64,000 bases of DNA from Thalassomonas actiniarum (GTDB taxonomy: Bacteria > Pseudomonadota > Gammaproteobacteria > Enterobacterales > Alteromonadaceae): NCBI RefSeq assembly GCF_000948975.2, contig NZ_CP059735.1, positions 930,001-994,000 of the forward strand, written 5' to 3'. A program made the position numbers and the translations under genes. Numbering within the stretch: the stretch's first letter is position 1; each line of letters begins with the position of its first letter. The notes under the pieces are model-generated. The model worked only from the letters and a program-made list of their open reading frames with translations, was not told the origin of the DNA and did not search any database. Below, one piece after another: positions 35,746 through 44,800 of this stretch.

Positions 35746-36029
35746 TAAAACAACATTTCAAAACAAAGCGTTAATCTTAGGTTTTGAATTAGCCGTTTCA
35801 GCTCGGCGATTAAAATATATGCTTTTCTATACTAGCTTCTTTAGCTTAGTGCAATTAGATAGCTTAGATATAGGACTATCTTACAATTAATTGCGACAAT
35901 TGGCACTAGTGTTAGCAAACTCCGTCGGCTTTACCGGGAAAAGTTTGATCTGCGTCATTAGATGACCCGTTACAAATTTGCTAATTTAGATGATATTATT
36001 CAGGCATAAAAAATTGATGAGTTAACCTA
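35746..36029. promoter_or_regulatory. Divergent moaA-moeA promoter region
   Basis: AT-rich spacer between the leader RNA and moeA. It must hold promoters for both directions. Upstream of moeA I see GATATTATTCAGGCATAAAA, a possible -10 area, but no confident operator (ModE, FNR) by eye. Confidence 0.45.
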
Positions 36030-37265
36030 ATGAGTGATTGTTGTTCAGCCCCCGGATTACTGCCGTTTGAAACCGCCCTGGAAAAGATGCTCAGCAGCAT
36101 CACCCCGATAACTGAAACCCGGGAATTAGCCATTGGCGATGCCCTGCATTATGTGCTGGCGCAAGATGTATTGAGCCCGTTAAATGTACCGCCCCACGAC
36201 AATTCGGCGATGGACGGTTATGCCTTTGCCGCCGACAGTCTCAAAGACGGCCGGGTCCTGACTCTGGCGGGCAAATCTTTTGCCGGCGCTCCCTTTGAAG
36301 GCAAGTGCCTGCCCGGGCAATGTATCCGTATTATGACCGGCGCTAAAATGCCGGCAGACTGCGATACCGTGGAAATGCAGGAAAACGTTGAAGTGACCGA
36401 GGCGGGCATTGAATTTCTCAAGCCCAGAAAGCCGGGTGATCACGTACGTAATGCCGGCGAAGACATTAAAGCCGGGCAGAAGGTGTTAAGTGCGGGGCAC
36501 AGGTTGACGGCGATCGATATCGGCGTGCTCGCTTCCCTTGGCCTTAACGCCGTAAAGGTTTATCGTCAGCTCAATGTTGCCCTGATCGCTACCGGAGATG
36601 AATTAAAATCCCCGGGGCAAGAATTAACGCCGGGTGACATATATGAGAGCAACAGTTATGTGCTGGCCGCTATGCTGAAAAAGCTTCATGTCAATGTTAT
36701 CGACTTTGGCATCATAGAAGACAACTACCAGTTGATCAAAGCGGCTTTTGTTAAAGCCGATCAGCAGGCGGATGCGGTGATCTCTTCCGGCGGCGTTTCC
36801 GTCGGAGAAGCGGATTACACCAAAGATGTACTGGATGAGCTGGGACAGATAGATTTTTGGAAAATCGCTATTAAACCGGGTAAACCTTTTGCCTTTGGCC
36901 AGTTAAGCAACAGCATCTTTTTCGGCTTGCCGGGCAACCCGGTATCGGCATTGGTGACGGCACATCAGCTGGCGATCCCCGGATTGTTGAAACTGCAAAA
37001 TGCCGAAGCGGCCAAGCGCATTTCGATAACGGCGACAACGGCAACGGATTTACGTAAATCACCGGGGCGGATGGATTTGCAACGCGGGGTGTTATCGGTG
37101 AACGAGGCGGGAGAAAATATTGTCACTTCCACCGGGGCGCAAGGCTCGGGCATTTTATCCAGCCTGGCCCGCGCCAACTGCTACATTGTGCTGCCCCGGG
37201 AGCAGGGCAGGGTAGCTGCCGGCGAGCAAGTCACGGTGCAACTGTTTGATCAGTACCTGCAATAA
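36030..37265 (+). CDS. moeA: Molybdopterin molybdenumtransferase MoeA
   Basis: Inserts molybdenum into adenylated molybdopterin. It is 411 residues. PPHDNSAMDGYAFAA is the classic MoeA signature; IATGDELKSPGQELTPGDIYESNSY and VISSGGVSVGEADYTKDVL form the binding fold shared with MoaB. An N-terminal CC pair (MSDCCSAPG) is unusual but conserved function is not known. Divergent from the moaA operon. Confidence 0.95.
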   Translation: MSDCCSAPGLLPFETALEKMLSSITPITETRELAIGDALHYVLAQDVLSPLNVPPHDNSAMDGYAFAADSLKDGRVLTLAGKSFAGAPFEGKCLPGQCIRIMTGAKMPADCDTVEMQENVEVTEAGIEFLKPRKPGDHVRNAGEDIKAGQKVLSAGHRLTAIDIGVLASLGLNAVKVYRQLNVALIATGDELKSPGQELTPGDIYESNSYVLAAMLKKLHVNVIDFGIIEDNYQLIKAAFVKADQQADAVISSGGVSVGEADYTKDVLDELGQIDFWKIAIKPGKPFAFGQLSNSIFFGLPGNPVSALVTAHQLAIPGLLKLQNAEAAKRISITATTATDLRKSPGRMDLQRGVLSVNEAGENIVTSTGAQGSGILSSLARANCYIVLPREQGRVAAGEQVTVQLFDQYLQ

Positions 37266-37293
37266 GCTGATTTGCTTCTAAACCAGTCTCAGT

Positions 37294-37330
37294 AAGACGG
37301 CAGCCTGCTCAAGCGCTGCCGTCTTTGTTT
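37294..37330 (+). terminator. moeA terminator
   Basis: AAGACGGCAGC (37294-37304) pairs with GCTGCCGTCTT (37315-37325) over 11 bp, with a 10-base loop and a following TTGTTTTT. Confidence 0.88.
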
Positions 37331-37359
37331 TTAGGGCACGGACAAAGATTACTGCAGGT

Positions 37360-37379
37360 TACTGTTGTTTTATACAGTA
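37360..37379 (+). promoter_or_regulatory. LexA (SOS) box upstream of yebG
   Basis: TACTGTTGTTTTATACAGTA matches the consensus CTG-N10-CAG with extended TA ends, almost identical to the ideal TACTGT(AT)4ACAGTA. It lies about 135 bp upstream of yebG and should place it under SOS control. Confidence 0.85.
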
Positions 37380-37513
37380 ATCTTTTGTACAATAAATCTG
37401 TAGTTTGAGTTTTGAGCAAAGTTAGTGTGTTTTATCGGCACATGGATAACAAATAATGTTAATATGTTTTATCAGCGCGCTGATAACCAACAATGGATTA
37501 ATGAGGGGAAATC

Positions 37514-37897
37514 ATGGCAGTTGAAAGCCGATTTGTCGTAATTCGACAGGGTGTGGAGGTAGAAACATTTATGGACAAAAAATCAGCAGATGAATATGAC
37601 AAGATGCTGGATATGGCGGATAGCCTGGCTGAAATGTTATCTCATGCACCGGTTGAATTAACTGAGCAGGCAACCGAAGAGTTAAGTATTTATTTTGCCA
37701 AGCACAGGGAAGATGTGTTAATTGCCCTGCAGGCGAAAAAAGCCAAACCTGAACCGGTCAAAGCGAAAGCTGAACCGGCGCTAAAAGCCGTGGAAAAAAA
37801 GGCTGAAAGTAAAGGGGAAAAGAAACCGGCTAAGGCGGCGAAAAGCACTAAGGCGGGCAAGGCTGAAAAGGAAGCCAAGCTCAGTGAAGCAAGTTAA
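37514..37897 (+). CDS. yebG: YebG, SOS-induced protein
   Basis: Small protein of the YebG family, known in E. coli as DNA-damage-inducible; molecular function unsettled. MAVESRFVVIRQGVEVETFM and ADEYDKMLDMADSLAEML match the family core (residues 1-75). The C-terminal 45 residues are a Lys/Ala/Glu-rich low-complexity tail (KKAKPEPVKAKAEPALK...), probably disordered and possibly nucleic-acid contacting. A LexA box lies upstream. Confidence 0.9.
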   Translation: MAVESRFVVIRQGVEVETFMDKKSADEYDKMLDMADSLAEMLSHAPVELTEQATEELSIYFAKHREDVLIALQAKKAKPEPVKAKAEPALKAVEKKAESKGEKKPAKAAKSTKAGKAEKEAKLSEAS

Positions 37898-37947
37898 GGC
37901 GGTATCAGTGTTATTGGCGGGTAGATTAATATGGCAGTAGTAGTGAT

Positions 37948-38673
37948 TTGACCATAGAGTATCAGCTGATCCGCAGCGATAAGCGTAAAACTTTAGGCTT
38001 ACAGGTGAAAAAAGGGCAAGTCTTTGTGCGTGCCCCCCGGTTTGTTAATACAGAACAAATAGCCGCCCTGGTGCAGGCAAAGTCCGCCTGGCTCAAAGCT
38101 AAGGTAGCCGAACAGCAATTGCTGCTTGAAAATGAAGTCAGTCTGTTTTGCCAGGACAGCGAAATCTGGATCCGCGGTACTCTGAAAAGGCTGGCTATTC
38201 GTGACTTGTCGGCGCTTGGCCCCGCTGCGGGCGGTAAAGCCCGGGTGCGGGAGCTTGAGCAGGTAATAGAGCTTGCCTTACCGGCAACTAAACTTGCTTC
38301 TGGTCATGAGCAAGTATCTTTGACCGTTAAAAAACAGCTCGAACTTTGGTTTAAACAGCAGGCGAAGGATTATATCCCTGCCAGACTTGAATACTGGTCC
38401 CAGACAACCGGCCTGAGTTATAAGTCTTATAAGATCCGTCAATATAAGGCCCGTTGGGGCAGTTGCAACAGTCGGGCAGAGCTGAGTTTTAACAGCCTGT
38501 TGATGATGGCGCCCGACTGGGTCATAGATTATGTGATCGTACACGAGCTTTGCCACCTGCAATATCTCAATCACTCTCCGGCTTTTTGGCAGTTAGTTGC
38601 CGGCTTTTATCCTCAATATGCTTTGGCCAAACAATGGTTGAAAAGCAATCAAAGGAAGTTGAACTGGAAATAA
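37948..38673 (+). CDS. YgjP/M48-like metal-dependent protein
   Basis: Zinc-protease-fold protein of the YgjP (DUF45) family. The HELCH motif within VIVHELCHLQYLNHSP provides metal-ligand histidines and Glu, with YKIRQYKARWGSCNSR before it, both hallmarks. It is 241 residues and starts at TTG 37948 without a strong ribosome binding site; start uncertain. Substrate unknown. Confidence 0.88.
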   Translation: MTIEYQLIRSDKRKTLGLQVKKGQVFVRAPRFVNTEQIAALVQAKSAWLKAKVAEQQLLLENEVSLFCQDSEIWIRGTLKRLAIRDLSALGPAAGGKARVRELEQVIELALPATKLASGHEQVSLTVKKQLELWFKQQAKDYIPARLEYWSQTTGLSYKSYKIRQYKARWGSCNSRAELSFNSLLMMAPDWVIDYVIVHELCHLQYLNHSPAFWQLVAGFYPQYALAKQWLKSNQRKLNWK

Positions 38674-38931
38674 TTGCTGTTGTTTAACCATTTGATTGTT
38701 AGCTTTATAACGGCCACTTGCCGTTTATTTTCTTTTCCCCGGTTTGATTAATATCGCGCTATGCACTATTAATAAGATGCAAAGGGCTGATCTTAAAAAT
38801 AAATAAAACCAAGCTTTAAACTATCTGTTTATTTTTCATTTTTTTAGCAGGGAAGTTGTCTGTTAAATAAGAGTTCCGGCTTGTGGCTGAACATTGCTCA
38901 GTGGCTGTTGGGACAACAAGAGGGATAGATT
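38674..38931. other. Gene-free spacer after ygjP-like gene
   Basis: AT-rich region with no convincing reading frame or RNA. Together with 39034-39221 it flanks a tiny peptide gene and carries the promoter of the CheY-CheC-GGDEF operon. Confidence 0.5.
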
Positions 38932-39033
38932 ATGAAGATAACCGGTTATAACCTGAAACTGATCTGTTTATATTTAGCCTCAACTCTTTTCTCTTTCGGT
39001 GTATTCCATTTATTGACGGAAATCCCGTACTGA
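38932..39033 (+). CDS. 33-residue putative membrane peptide
   Basis: An ATG after AGAGGG (spacing 6) opens a 33-codon frame: MKITGYNLKLICLYL, then ASTLFSFGVFHLLTEIPY. Residues 8-27 are hydrophobic enough for one membrane helix with positive residues before it. Such tiny proteins are often missed. No family is recognised and it could be a chance frame, but the ribosome binding site is good. Confidence 0.45.
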   Translation: MKITGYNLKLICLYLASTLFSFGVFHLLTEIPY

Positions 39034-39221
39034 TCACCTGACGCAGGGGTTGTCCAAGTTCACAGCCCCGAAATTCTTAGTCAAATAAGCTGTTAGCATC
39101 TCGTTTAGCGGGGTCATGGTAATGTTTACAGTTAATTTACAATTTATAGGTTTGGTGATTAACAAACGCCTCTTTTTAGGGTAAATTATCGCCATTAAAA
39201 TAACAAAAGGTTCAAAATGTT

Positions 39222-39587
39222 ATGACGTCATCTGTATTAATTTGCGATGATTCCAATATGGCGAGGAAGCAGGTGGTTCGCAGTTTGCCGTCTCACTGGC
39301 CGGTAGAGGTACAAACGGCTAAAAATGGTATTGAAGCACTTGAAGTTTTGCGCAAGCAGGCGGTTGATGTGTTATTTCTTGATTTGACCATGCCGGAACT
39401 CGACGGTTTGGGGGTGTTGCAAAAAATCAAAGAAGAAGGCATAACTTGCTCGGTGTTTGTAATTTCTGCCGATGTTCAGCCGGCGATGCAGGCGAAAGTG
39501 CTTGAATTAGGTGCTACGGCATTTTTGCGTAAACCTGTTGAAGCCGAAGTCTTAATGGATGAATTGCAAGTGCATGGGTTTCTATGA
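39222..39587 (+). CDS. CheY-like single-domain response regulator
   Basis: 121-residue receiver domain with no output domain. Acidic pair DD (9-10), phosphoacceptor D54 in FLDLTMPELDG, switch Ser in ISADV, and K104 in LRKPVE. Its stop overlaps the start of the CheC-like gene (ATGA), so the two are coupled: CheC-type phosphatases dephosphorylate CheY-type proteins. It may control flagella, chemotaxis or a c-di-GMP output through the next gene. Confidence 0.93.
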   Translation: MTSSVLICDDSNMARKQVVRSLPSHWPVEVQTAKNGIEALEVLRKQAVDVLFLDLTMPELDGLGVLQKIKEEGITCSVFVISADVQPAMQAKVLELGATAFLRKPVEAEVLMDELQVHGFL

Positions 39588-40192
39588 CTGCATTTAATTT
39601 AAATGAAGATCAACAGGATTGCCTTCAGGAGCTGATCAATGTTGCCATGGGGCAAGCAAGCGATCAACTGGCCCGATATCTGGATACTTTTGTCCATTTA
39701 CGGGTGCCGAGTATCGAACAGGTGAGCACCACCAGTTTGTCTAATAGCCTGAATCAGGAGCAACAATCTGTGGCTGTGGTCAGCCAGGGTTTTTTGGGTT
39801 ATGAAGGTATCCGGGGTGAAGCCTTGCTGGTCTATCAACATAAAGATTCCGATTGTATTGGCAATATCCTGGGTTATGAACCGGATGAGTTATCGGTAGA
39901 AGAGCAGCTTATTGATTTAAGCTCCATTTTAACCACCACCTTTTTGAATGTTTTTGCCCTGCAAATTGATAATCAGATGTCTTATAATGCCCCGCGCTTA
40001 CTTTCCAGTGGCCAGGATGCGCTTGCCGTTTATTTGCAGCAATTATCCTTTAATTGCGATATGGCGTTAAAGGTGAAAATTACCTATCAGGTAACGGACT
40101 ATTCTTTTAACTGCGATATGATTCTACTCATCCCCGAGTCTGCCATCACCAACATTAAAGCGGTTATCGACAGGATATTGGCAGATTACTAA
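39584..40192 (+). CDS. CheC/CheX-family phosphatase
   Basis: Likely dephosphorylates the preceding CheY-like protein. It is 202 residues. The first conserved helix is QQDCLQELINVAMGQASDQLA (E..N pair); the second, EEQLIDLSSILTTTFLN, has the expected Asn but Asp for the usual Glu, so activity at the second site is less certain. It overlaps the upstream gene by four bases and is followed at 11 bp by a diguanylate cyclase. Confidence 0.85.
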   Translation: MTAFNLNEDQQDCLQELINVAMGQASDQLARYLDTFVHLRVPSIEQVSTTSLSNSLNQEQQSVAVVSQGFLGYEGIRGEALLVYQHKDSDCIGNILGYEPDELSVEEQLIDLSSILTTTFLNVFALQIDNQMSYNAPRLLSSGQDALAVYLQQLSFNCDMALKVKITYQVTDYSFNCDMILLIPESAITNIKAVIDRILADY

Positions 40193-40203
40193 GGAAGGAA
40201 ACT

Positions 40204-41154
40204 ATGTCGATGGAAACCTTTCATTCGACCATAAATAATCAGTTAAATACCGGGGTCTTGATCCTGGATTTAGACTTGAATATTGTCTTTTGGAACCGCT
40301 TCCTGGAAGTGCATGCCAACCAAAGAGCCGCTGAGGTTATCGGGCGCTCTGTTTTTGAGGTATTCAAAGAGTTACCGCGTCGCTGGTTTGAACGTAAAGT
40401 GACCGGCGTAGTGCAGTTAAACACTCCATCCTTTTGTTCGTGGGAGCAAAGACATCATTTATTTGAATTGCCCCATACCCGGCCTATTACCACCGACAGC
40501 CATTTTATGGCGCAAAACTGTACCTTTTTACCCCTGGCCCCTGACGGGGTGATTCAGCATATCTGTATCCTGGTTGAGGATGCCACCGATGTCTGTCACT
40601 ACCAGAGCATGCTGCAAAAGACCCTGGCAGATCTGGAGCAGGCCAATCGCATTGATGGCCTGACCCAGGTATATAACCGTAAACATTGGGAAGAATGTTT
40701 ATCCAAGGAGTTTGATCGTGCGCGCCGCTATCAACATGATCTATCCCTTATTATGTTTGATTTAGATCATTTTAAGAAATTAAATGACATTCATGGCCAC
40801 CTTTGTGGCGATATGGTTTTGGTTGAAGTGGCGAAGACCATCAGGCCGTTACTGCGTAGCTGTGACTTTTTTGGCCGCTATGGCGGCGAAGAATTTGCCA
40901 TTATCCTGCCGGAAACCAATATTACCGGCGCGGCAGATGTTGCCGAAAGGATTCGCCAGGCGATACGTCTTAATGTGATGAAATATCAAGGGGTTGAAAT
41001 AAGGGCGTCGGTCAGTGTCGGTGTCGGGGAATTCGAGCCGAGAACCCGTCGATATGAGGATTTGATCGGTAATGCCGATGCTGCATTATATGAGGCGAAA
41101 TCGGGCGGACGCAACCGAACCTGCTTATTTAAAGACTCAGTTGTTTGTTTGTAG
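40204..41154 (+). CDS. Diguanylate cyclase with PAS domain
   Basis: Makes the second messenger c-di-GMP. It is 316 residues: PAS-type sensor (about residues 10-125), short coiled-coil linker (135-150), then a GGDEF domain with the active motif GGEEF (227-231). RxxD (RSCD, 218-221) sits five residues before it, so product inhibition is expected. In operon with the CheY and CheC pair, suggesting phosphorylation-controlled c-di-GMP output. Confidence 0.93.
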   Translation: MSMETFHSTINNQLNTGVLILDLDLNIVFWNRFLEVHANQRAAEVIGRSVFEVFKELPRRWFERKVTGVVQLNTPSFCSWEQRHHLFELPHTRPITTDSHFMAQNCTFLPLAPDGVIQHICILVEDATDVCHYQSMLQKTLADLEQANRIDGLTQVYNRKHWEECLSKEFDRARRYQHDLSLIMFDLDHFKKLNDIHGHLCGDMVLVEVAKTIRPLLRSCDFFGRYGGEEFAIILPETNITGAADVAERIRQAIRLNVMKYQGVEIRASVSVGVGEFEPRTRRYEDLIGNADAALYEAKSGGRNRTCLFKDSVVCL

Positions 41155-41194
41155 TTTTTATTCAAAATGTGTAATTAGTTTTCAAAATAAACGG

Positions 41195-41222
41195 TTGACA
41201 GCTAAATATTAATCAGGCATGT
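41195..41222 (+). promoter_or_regulatory. Possible thr operon promoter
   Basis: A perfect -35 TTGACA at 41195-41200 lies 31 bp before the thr leader start. The -10 element at 17 bp (CATGTT) is poor, so the assignment is tentative. Confidence 0.4.
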
Positions 41223-41230
41223 TATTGAGT

Positions 41231-41305
41231 ATGAAAATTCAACACAGCCAAATTACCACTATTATTACCACTACCACCCTCACCGGGATGGTGGTCATTG
41301 GCTGA
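41231..41305 (+). CDS. thrL: thr operon leader peptide
   Basis: A 24-codon reading frame rich in Thr and Ile codons (HSQITTIITTTTLTG), as expected for attenuation control by charged tRNA-Thr and tRNA-Ile. It lies 77 bp before thrA and in front of a terminator hairpin. Starvation for Thr or Ile stalls the ribosome on these codons and lets transcription continue. Confidence 0.92.
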   Translation: MKIQHSQITTIITTTTLTGMVVIG

Positions 41306-41328
41306 CGTGTAAAATAAACGATTTTATC

Positions 41329-41366
41329 AAAGCCCGTGACCGACAAGGTTCCGGGCTTTTTTGTTT
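41329..41366 (+). terminator. thr attenuator
   Basis: AAAGCCCG (41329-41336) pairs with CGGGCTTT (41352-41359), with a small inner GACC/GGTTC extension, followed by TTTTTTGTTTTT. It is placed between thrL and thrA as in the enterobacterial thr operon. Confidence 0.9.
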
Positions 41367-41382
41367 TTAAGGGGATGTAAAA

Positions 41383-43839
41383 ATGCGTGTACTCAAATTT
41401 GGTGGTTCGTCGCTCGCCACTGCTGAACGATTTAAGCAAGTGGCTCAAATCATCAAGGATAAAAGCCAGTCATCATCGGTGGCTGTGGTGGTTTCGGCGC
41501 CGCAGGGAGTGACTAACCACTTGGTGGCGATGGCGGAAAATATCAGCGATGAAAACAAACTCAGTACCGATTTACAGCTTTTTAAAACCGCAATAGACAC
41601 CATTATCGATGATTTAAGCGCCAGTCTGGACGGTTTTAACCGTCAGCATGCGGAGCAGGCGCTGGCAAACTGTGAGCACCAGCTGAGCCGGTATATGCAG
41701 GGGGCGACCATGCTGTCGTTTTGCCCCGAACATATCCGGGCACGTATTATCAGCACGGGTGAAAGGCTTAGTGTCGCCATACTCGAGTCGGCGTTTGCCG
41801 CGCTCGGCAGCGAAGTTTCCATTCTTGAGCCGGAAAAATTCCTCTTTACCAGCGATGAATCCCTCAATGCCGTGGCAGATCTGGTGCTGAGCAAGGAAAA
41901 GTTTGCCGAATGTTACAGCGAGCGTAAACAGATTGCTATTATGCCGGGCTTTTTCGGCGTCAACAGTCAGGGAGAAGTGACGACTTTAGGGCGCAACGGC
42001 TCGGATTATTCGGCGGCGGTACTGGCGGTATGTGCCGAGGCAGAATGCTGCGAGATCTGGACCGATGTTGACGGCGTCTTTAATGCCGACCCCCGTTTGA
42101 TTAAAGATGCCAAGTTGCTTGATTACCTCTCTTATCAGGAGGCGATGGAATTATCCTATTTCGGCGCCAGTGTCTTACATCCGAAAACCATAGGTCCGAT
42201 TGCCCAGTACCACATCCCCTGCCTGATTAAGAATACCGGTAACCCTCAGGCGCCGGGCACCTTGATTGGCAATGAGAATGACCAGCAAAAGCGGGTCAAG
42301 GCAATCTCCAACTTAAATGATCTGACTATGGTCAATGTTTCCGGCCCGGGCATGAAAGGCATGGTAGGCATGGCCAGCCGGGTCTTTGCTACCATGAGCA
42401 GGGAAAATATTTCTCTGGTGCTGATCAGCCAGTCATCCAGTGAATACTGTATCAGTTTCTGTATTTATTCCAGCGATGCCCTGCGTGCCAAGCACAGCCT
42501 GGCGGAAGAATTTGAATTGGAATTACTCAATGGTTTGCTCGAGCCGATCTCACTGACCGGCGACCTGTCCATTGTTTCCCTGGTCGGCGACGGCATGCAT
42601 CACCAGCGCGGTGTGGCGGCGAAGTTTTTCAGCTCGCTGGCACAAGCCAGGGTTAACGTGGTGGCGATTGCCCAGGACTCTTCCGAGCGCAGTATTTCCG
42701 TGGTGATCGAGCAAAGAAAATGTACCGATGCCTTAAAGGTCAGCCACCAGAATTTCTTCTCGTTTAAACCGACCATAGATGTCTTTATGATAGGTTGCGG
42801 TGTGGTCGGCAGCGAATTGATCGCCCAGATCGCCCGCCAGCAGCCAAGCCTTAAAGCGCAGAATATCGATTTAAAAGTCTATGGCCTGGCCAACAGCCAG
42901 GGCATGGTGTTTGATGAAAACGGTATTGATCTCGATAACTGGCAAGAGGGCATGGGTAAAGATGCGTTGCCGGTGACGGTGGAAAACATCAAGGCGTTTG
43001 TCCGTGACAACCATTTGATCAACCCGGTACTGGTGGACTCTACTTCTAATGAAGAACTGGCCATGAGTTATGTCGGTTTTCTTGAAGAAGGTTTCCACGT
43101 GGTGACCCCGAATAAAAAGTCCAATACCGACTCCTGGCAGTATTACCAGGAACTTCGGGAAGCGGCGCAAAAAACTAACCGCCGTTTTCTTTATGAAACC
43201 ACGGTCGGCGCCGGATTACCTGTGATTGATACCTTGCAGAACCTGATCAAGGCCGGTGACCAATTGCTGAAATTTGAAGGTGTGCTCTCGGGATCTTTAT
43301 CTTATATCTTCGGTAAACTCGAAGAAGGTATGCCGCTATCCCAGGCAACGGCGATTGCCAAGGAAAACGGTTTTACCGAACCGGATCCCAGAGACGATCT
43401 CAGCGGTATGGATGTTGCCCGCAAGCTGTTGATCATGGCGCGAGAGTCCGGGATGCAGCTCGAGCTTTCCGATATCGAAATTGAGTCGGTATTGCCGGAA
43501 AGCTTTGACGCCGGTGGTGATGTCAGCCGCTTTATGGCCAACCTGGAAAAACTCGATGATGAATTCAGCCTGAAAGTACAGGCCGCTAAAAACGAAGGTA
43601 AAGTATTAAGGTATATCGGCAATATCAATGAAGGAAAATGTAAGGTCACCATAGAAGCGGTCGACAGTAAGCATCCTTTATATAACATCAAAGACGGCGA
43701 AAATGCCCTGGCGATCCACAGCCGTTATTACCAGCCGCTGCCTTTTGTCTTGCGCGGTTATGGCGCAGGCGCCGCGGTGACGGCCGCCGGTGTTTTCGGT
43801 GACTTACTCAGAACCCTGGCATGGGAGCAGGAGCACTAA
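41383..43839 (+). CDS. thrA: Bifunctional aspartokinase I / homoserine dehydrogenase I
   Basis: First and third steps from aspartate to threonine. It is 818 residues, matching E. coli ThrA. N-terminal kinase ([44 protein letters not shown]), central ACT regulatory domains ([40 protein letters not shown]), and C-terminal dehydrogenase ([32 protein letters not shown]). Feedback control by threonine is expected. It overlaps thrB by one base. Confidence 0.97.
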   Translation: MRVLKFGGSSLATAERFKQVAQIIKDKSQSSSVAVVVSAPQGVTNHLVAMAENISDENKLSTDLQLFKTAIDTIIDDLSASLDGFNRQHAEQALANCEHQLSRYMQGATMLSFCPEHIRARIISTGERLSVAILESAFAALGSEVSILEPEKFLFTSDESLNAVADLVLSKEKFAECYSERKQIAIMPGFFGVNSQGEVTTLGRNGSDYSAAVLAVCAEAECCEIWTDVDGVFNADPRLIKDAKLLDYLSYQEAMELSYFGASVLHPKTIGPIAQYHIPCLIKNTGNPQAPGTLIGNENDQQKRVKAISNLNDLTMVNVSGPGMKGMVGMASRVFATMSRENISLVLISQSSSEYCISFCIYSSDALRAKHSLAEEFELELLNGLLEPISLTGDLSIVSLVGDGMHHQRGVAAKFFSSLAQARVNVVAIAQDSSERSISVVIEQRKCTDALKVSHQNFFSFKPTIDVFMIGCGVVGSELIAQIARQQPSLKAQNIDLKVYGLANSQGMVFDENGIDLDNWQEGMGKDALPVTVENIKAFVRDNHLINPVLVDSTSNEELAMSYVGFLEEGFHVVTPNKKSNTDSWQYYQELREAAQKTNRRFLYETTVGAGLPVIDTLQNLIKAGDQLLKFEGVLSGSLSYIFGKLEEGMPLSQATAIAKENGFTEPDPRDDLSGMDVARKLLIMARESGMQLELSDIEIESVLPESFDAGGDVSRFMANLEKLDDEFSLKVQAAKNEGKVLRYIGNINEGKCKVTIEAVDSKHPLYNIKDGENALAIHSRYYQPLPFVLRGYGAGAAVTAAGVFGDLLRTLAWEQEH

Positions 43840-44789
43840 TGGCTGTATCAGTATTTGCGCCGGCGTCGCTGGCGAATTTCAGTGTCGGCTTTGATGCCCT
43901 GGGCTTGGCGGTAAAACCCGTTGACGGCACCTTACTTGGCGACCTGGTTACGGTAGAGCAGGCTGAGGGGGAAAATAATCTCAAGGTAGTGGGGCAGTTT
44001 GCCGACAAGTTACCTTTGGCAGTGGAAGATAATATTGTCTGGTCTTGCCTGCATTTGTTTAACGAAGCGATGGCGGATGCGGGCCGGGCCACAGAAAAAG
44101 TTACTATCACCTTAGATAAAAAAATGCCGGTCGGCAGCGGCCTGGGGTCGAGTGCCTGCTCTGTGGTGGCCGCTTTGGCGGGGTTAAATGCCTTTTACCG
44201 GGATTGTTTTGACGAAAAAACCATGCTGAAAATGATGGGCCAGATGGAGGCGAAAATCAGCGGCAGTTTGCACTATGATAATGTTGCCCCCTGTTACCTT
44301 GGCGGTTTGCAGCTGATGGTGGCGGATGAGCACATCATCAGCCGCACTTTGCCGGATTTTAAAGACTGTTTTTACGTGATGGCCTATCCCGGCATCGAAG
44401 TTTCTACCAAGGCGGCCCGTGAAGTGCTGCCGGAAAATTACCGCCGCAAAGACCTGCTGAGCTATGGCCAGAATCTGGCGTCTTTCGTCGATGCCTGCCA
44501 TCGTCAGGATAAAACGCAGGCTTTTGCGGTATTGCAGGATGTCGTAGCTGAGCCTTACCGTCAGTCATTGTTGCCGGGATACGAGCAGGCGCGTAATTAT
44601 TTGCTGGCCCAGGGCAGCCTGGCGGTGGGTATTTCCGGCTCGGGTCCAACGCTGTTTTGCGTGTGCGACCAGGAGGAGCGGGCACAGGAGCTGGCCAGAT
44701 GGCTGCAAGATAATTATTTACAAACTGAGTTGGGCTTTGTTCATGTTTGCCGGGTTGATGACCTTGGTGCCCGTACGCTAAAAGACTAA
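43839..44789 (+). CDS. thrB: Homoserine kinase ThrB
   Basis: GHMP-kinase-family enzyme that phosphorylates homoserine. It is 316 residues from ATG 43839, which shares a base with the thrA stop (TAATG). VFAPASLANFSVGFDALG and the phosphate-binding MPVGSGLGSSACSVVAALAG are typical; SISGSGPTLF-like ISGSGPTLFCV lies near the C-terminus. Confidence 0.96.
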   Translation: MAVSVFAPASLANFSVGFDALGLAVKPVDGTLLGDLVTVEQAEGENNLKVVGQFADKLPLAVEDNIVWSCLHLFNEAMADAGRATEKVTITLDKKMPVGSGLGSSACSVVAALAGLNAFYRDCFDEKTMLKMMGQMEAKISGSLHYDNVAPCYLGGLQLMVADEHIISRTLPDFKDCFYVMAYPGIEVSTKAAREVLPENYRRKDLLSYGQNLASFVDACHRQDKTQAFAVLQDVVAEPYRQSLLPGYEQARNYLLAQGSLAVGISGSGPTLFCVCDQEERAQELARWLQDNYLQTELGFVHVCRVDDLGARTLKD

Positions 44790-44800
44790 GGAATTAACAA

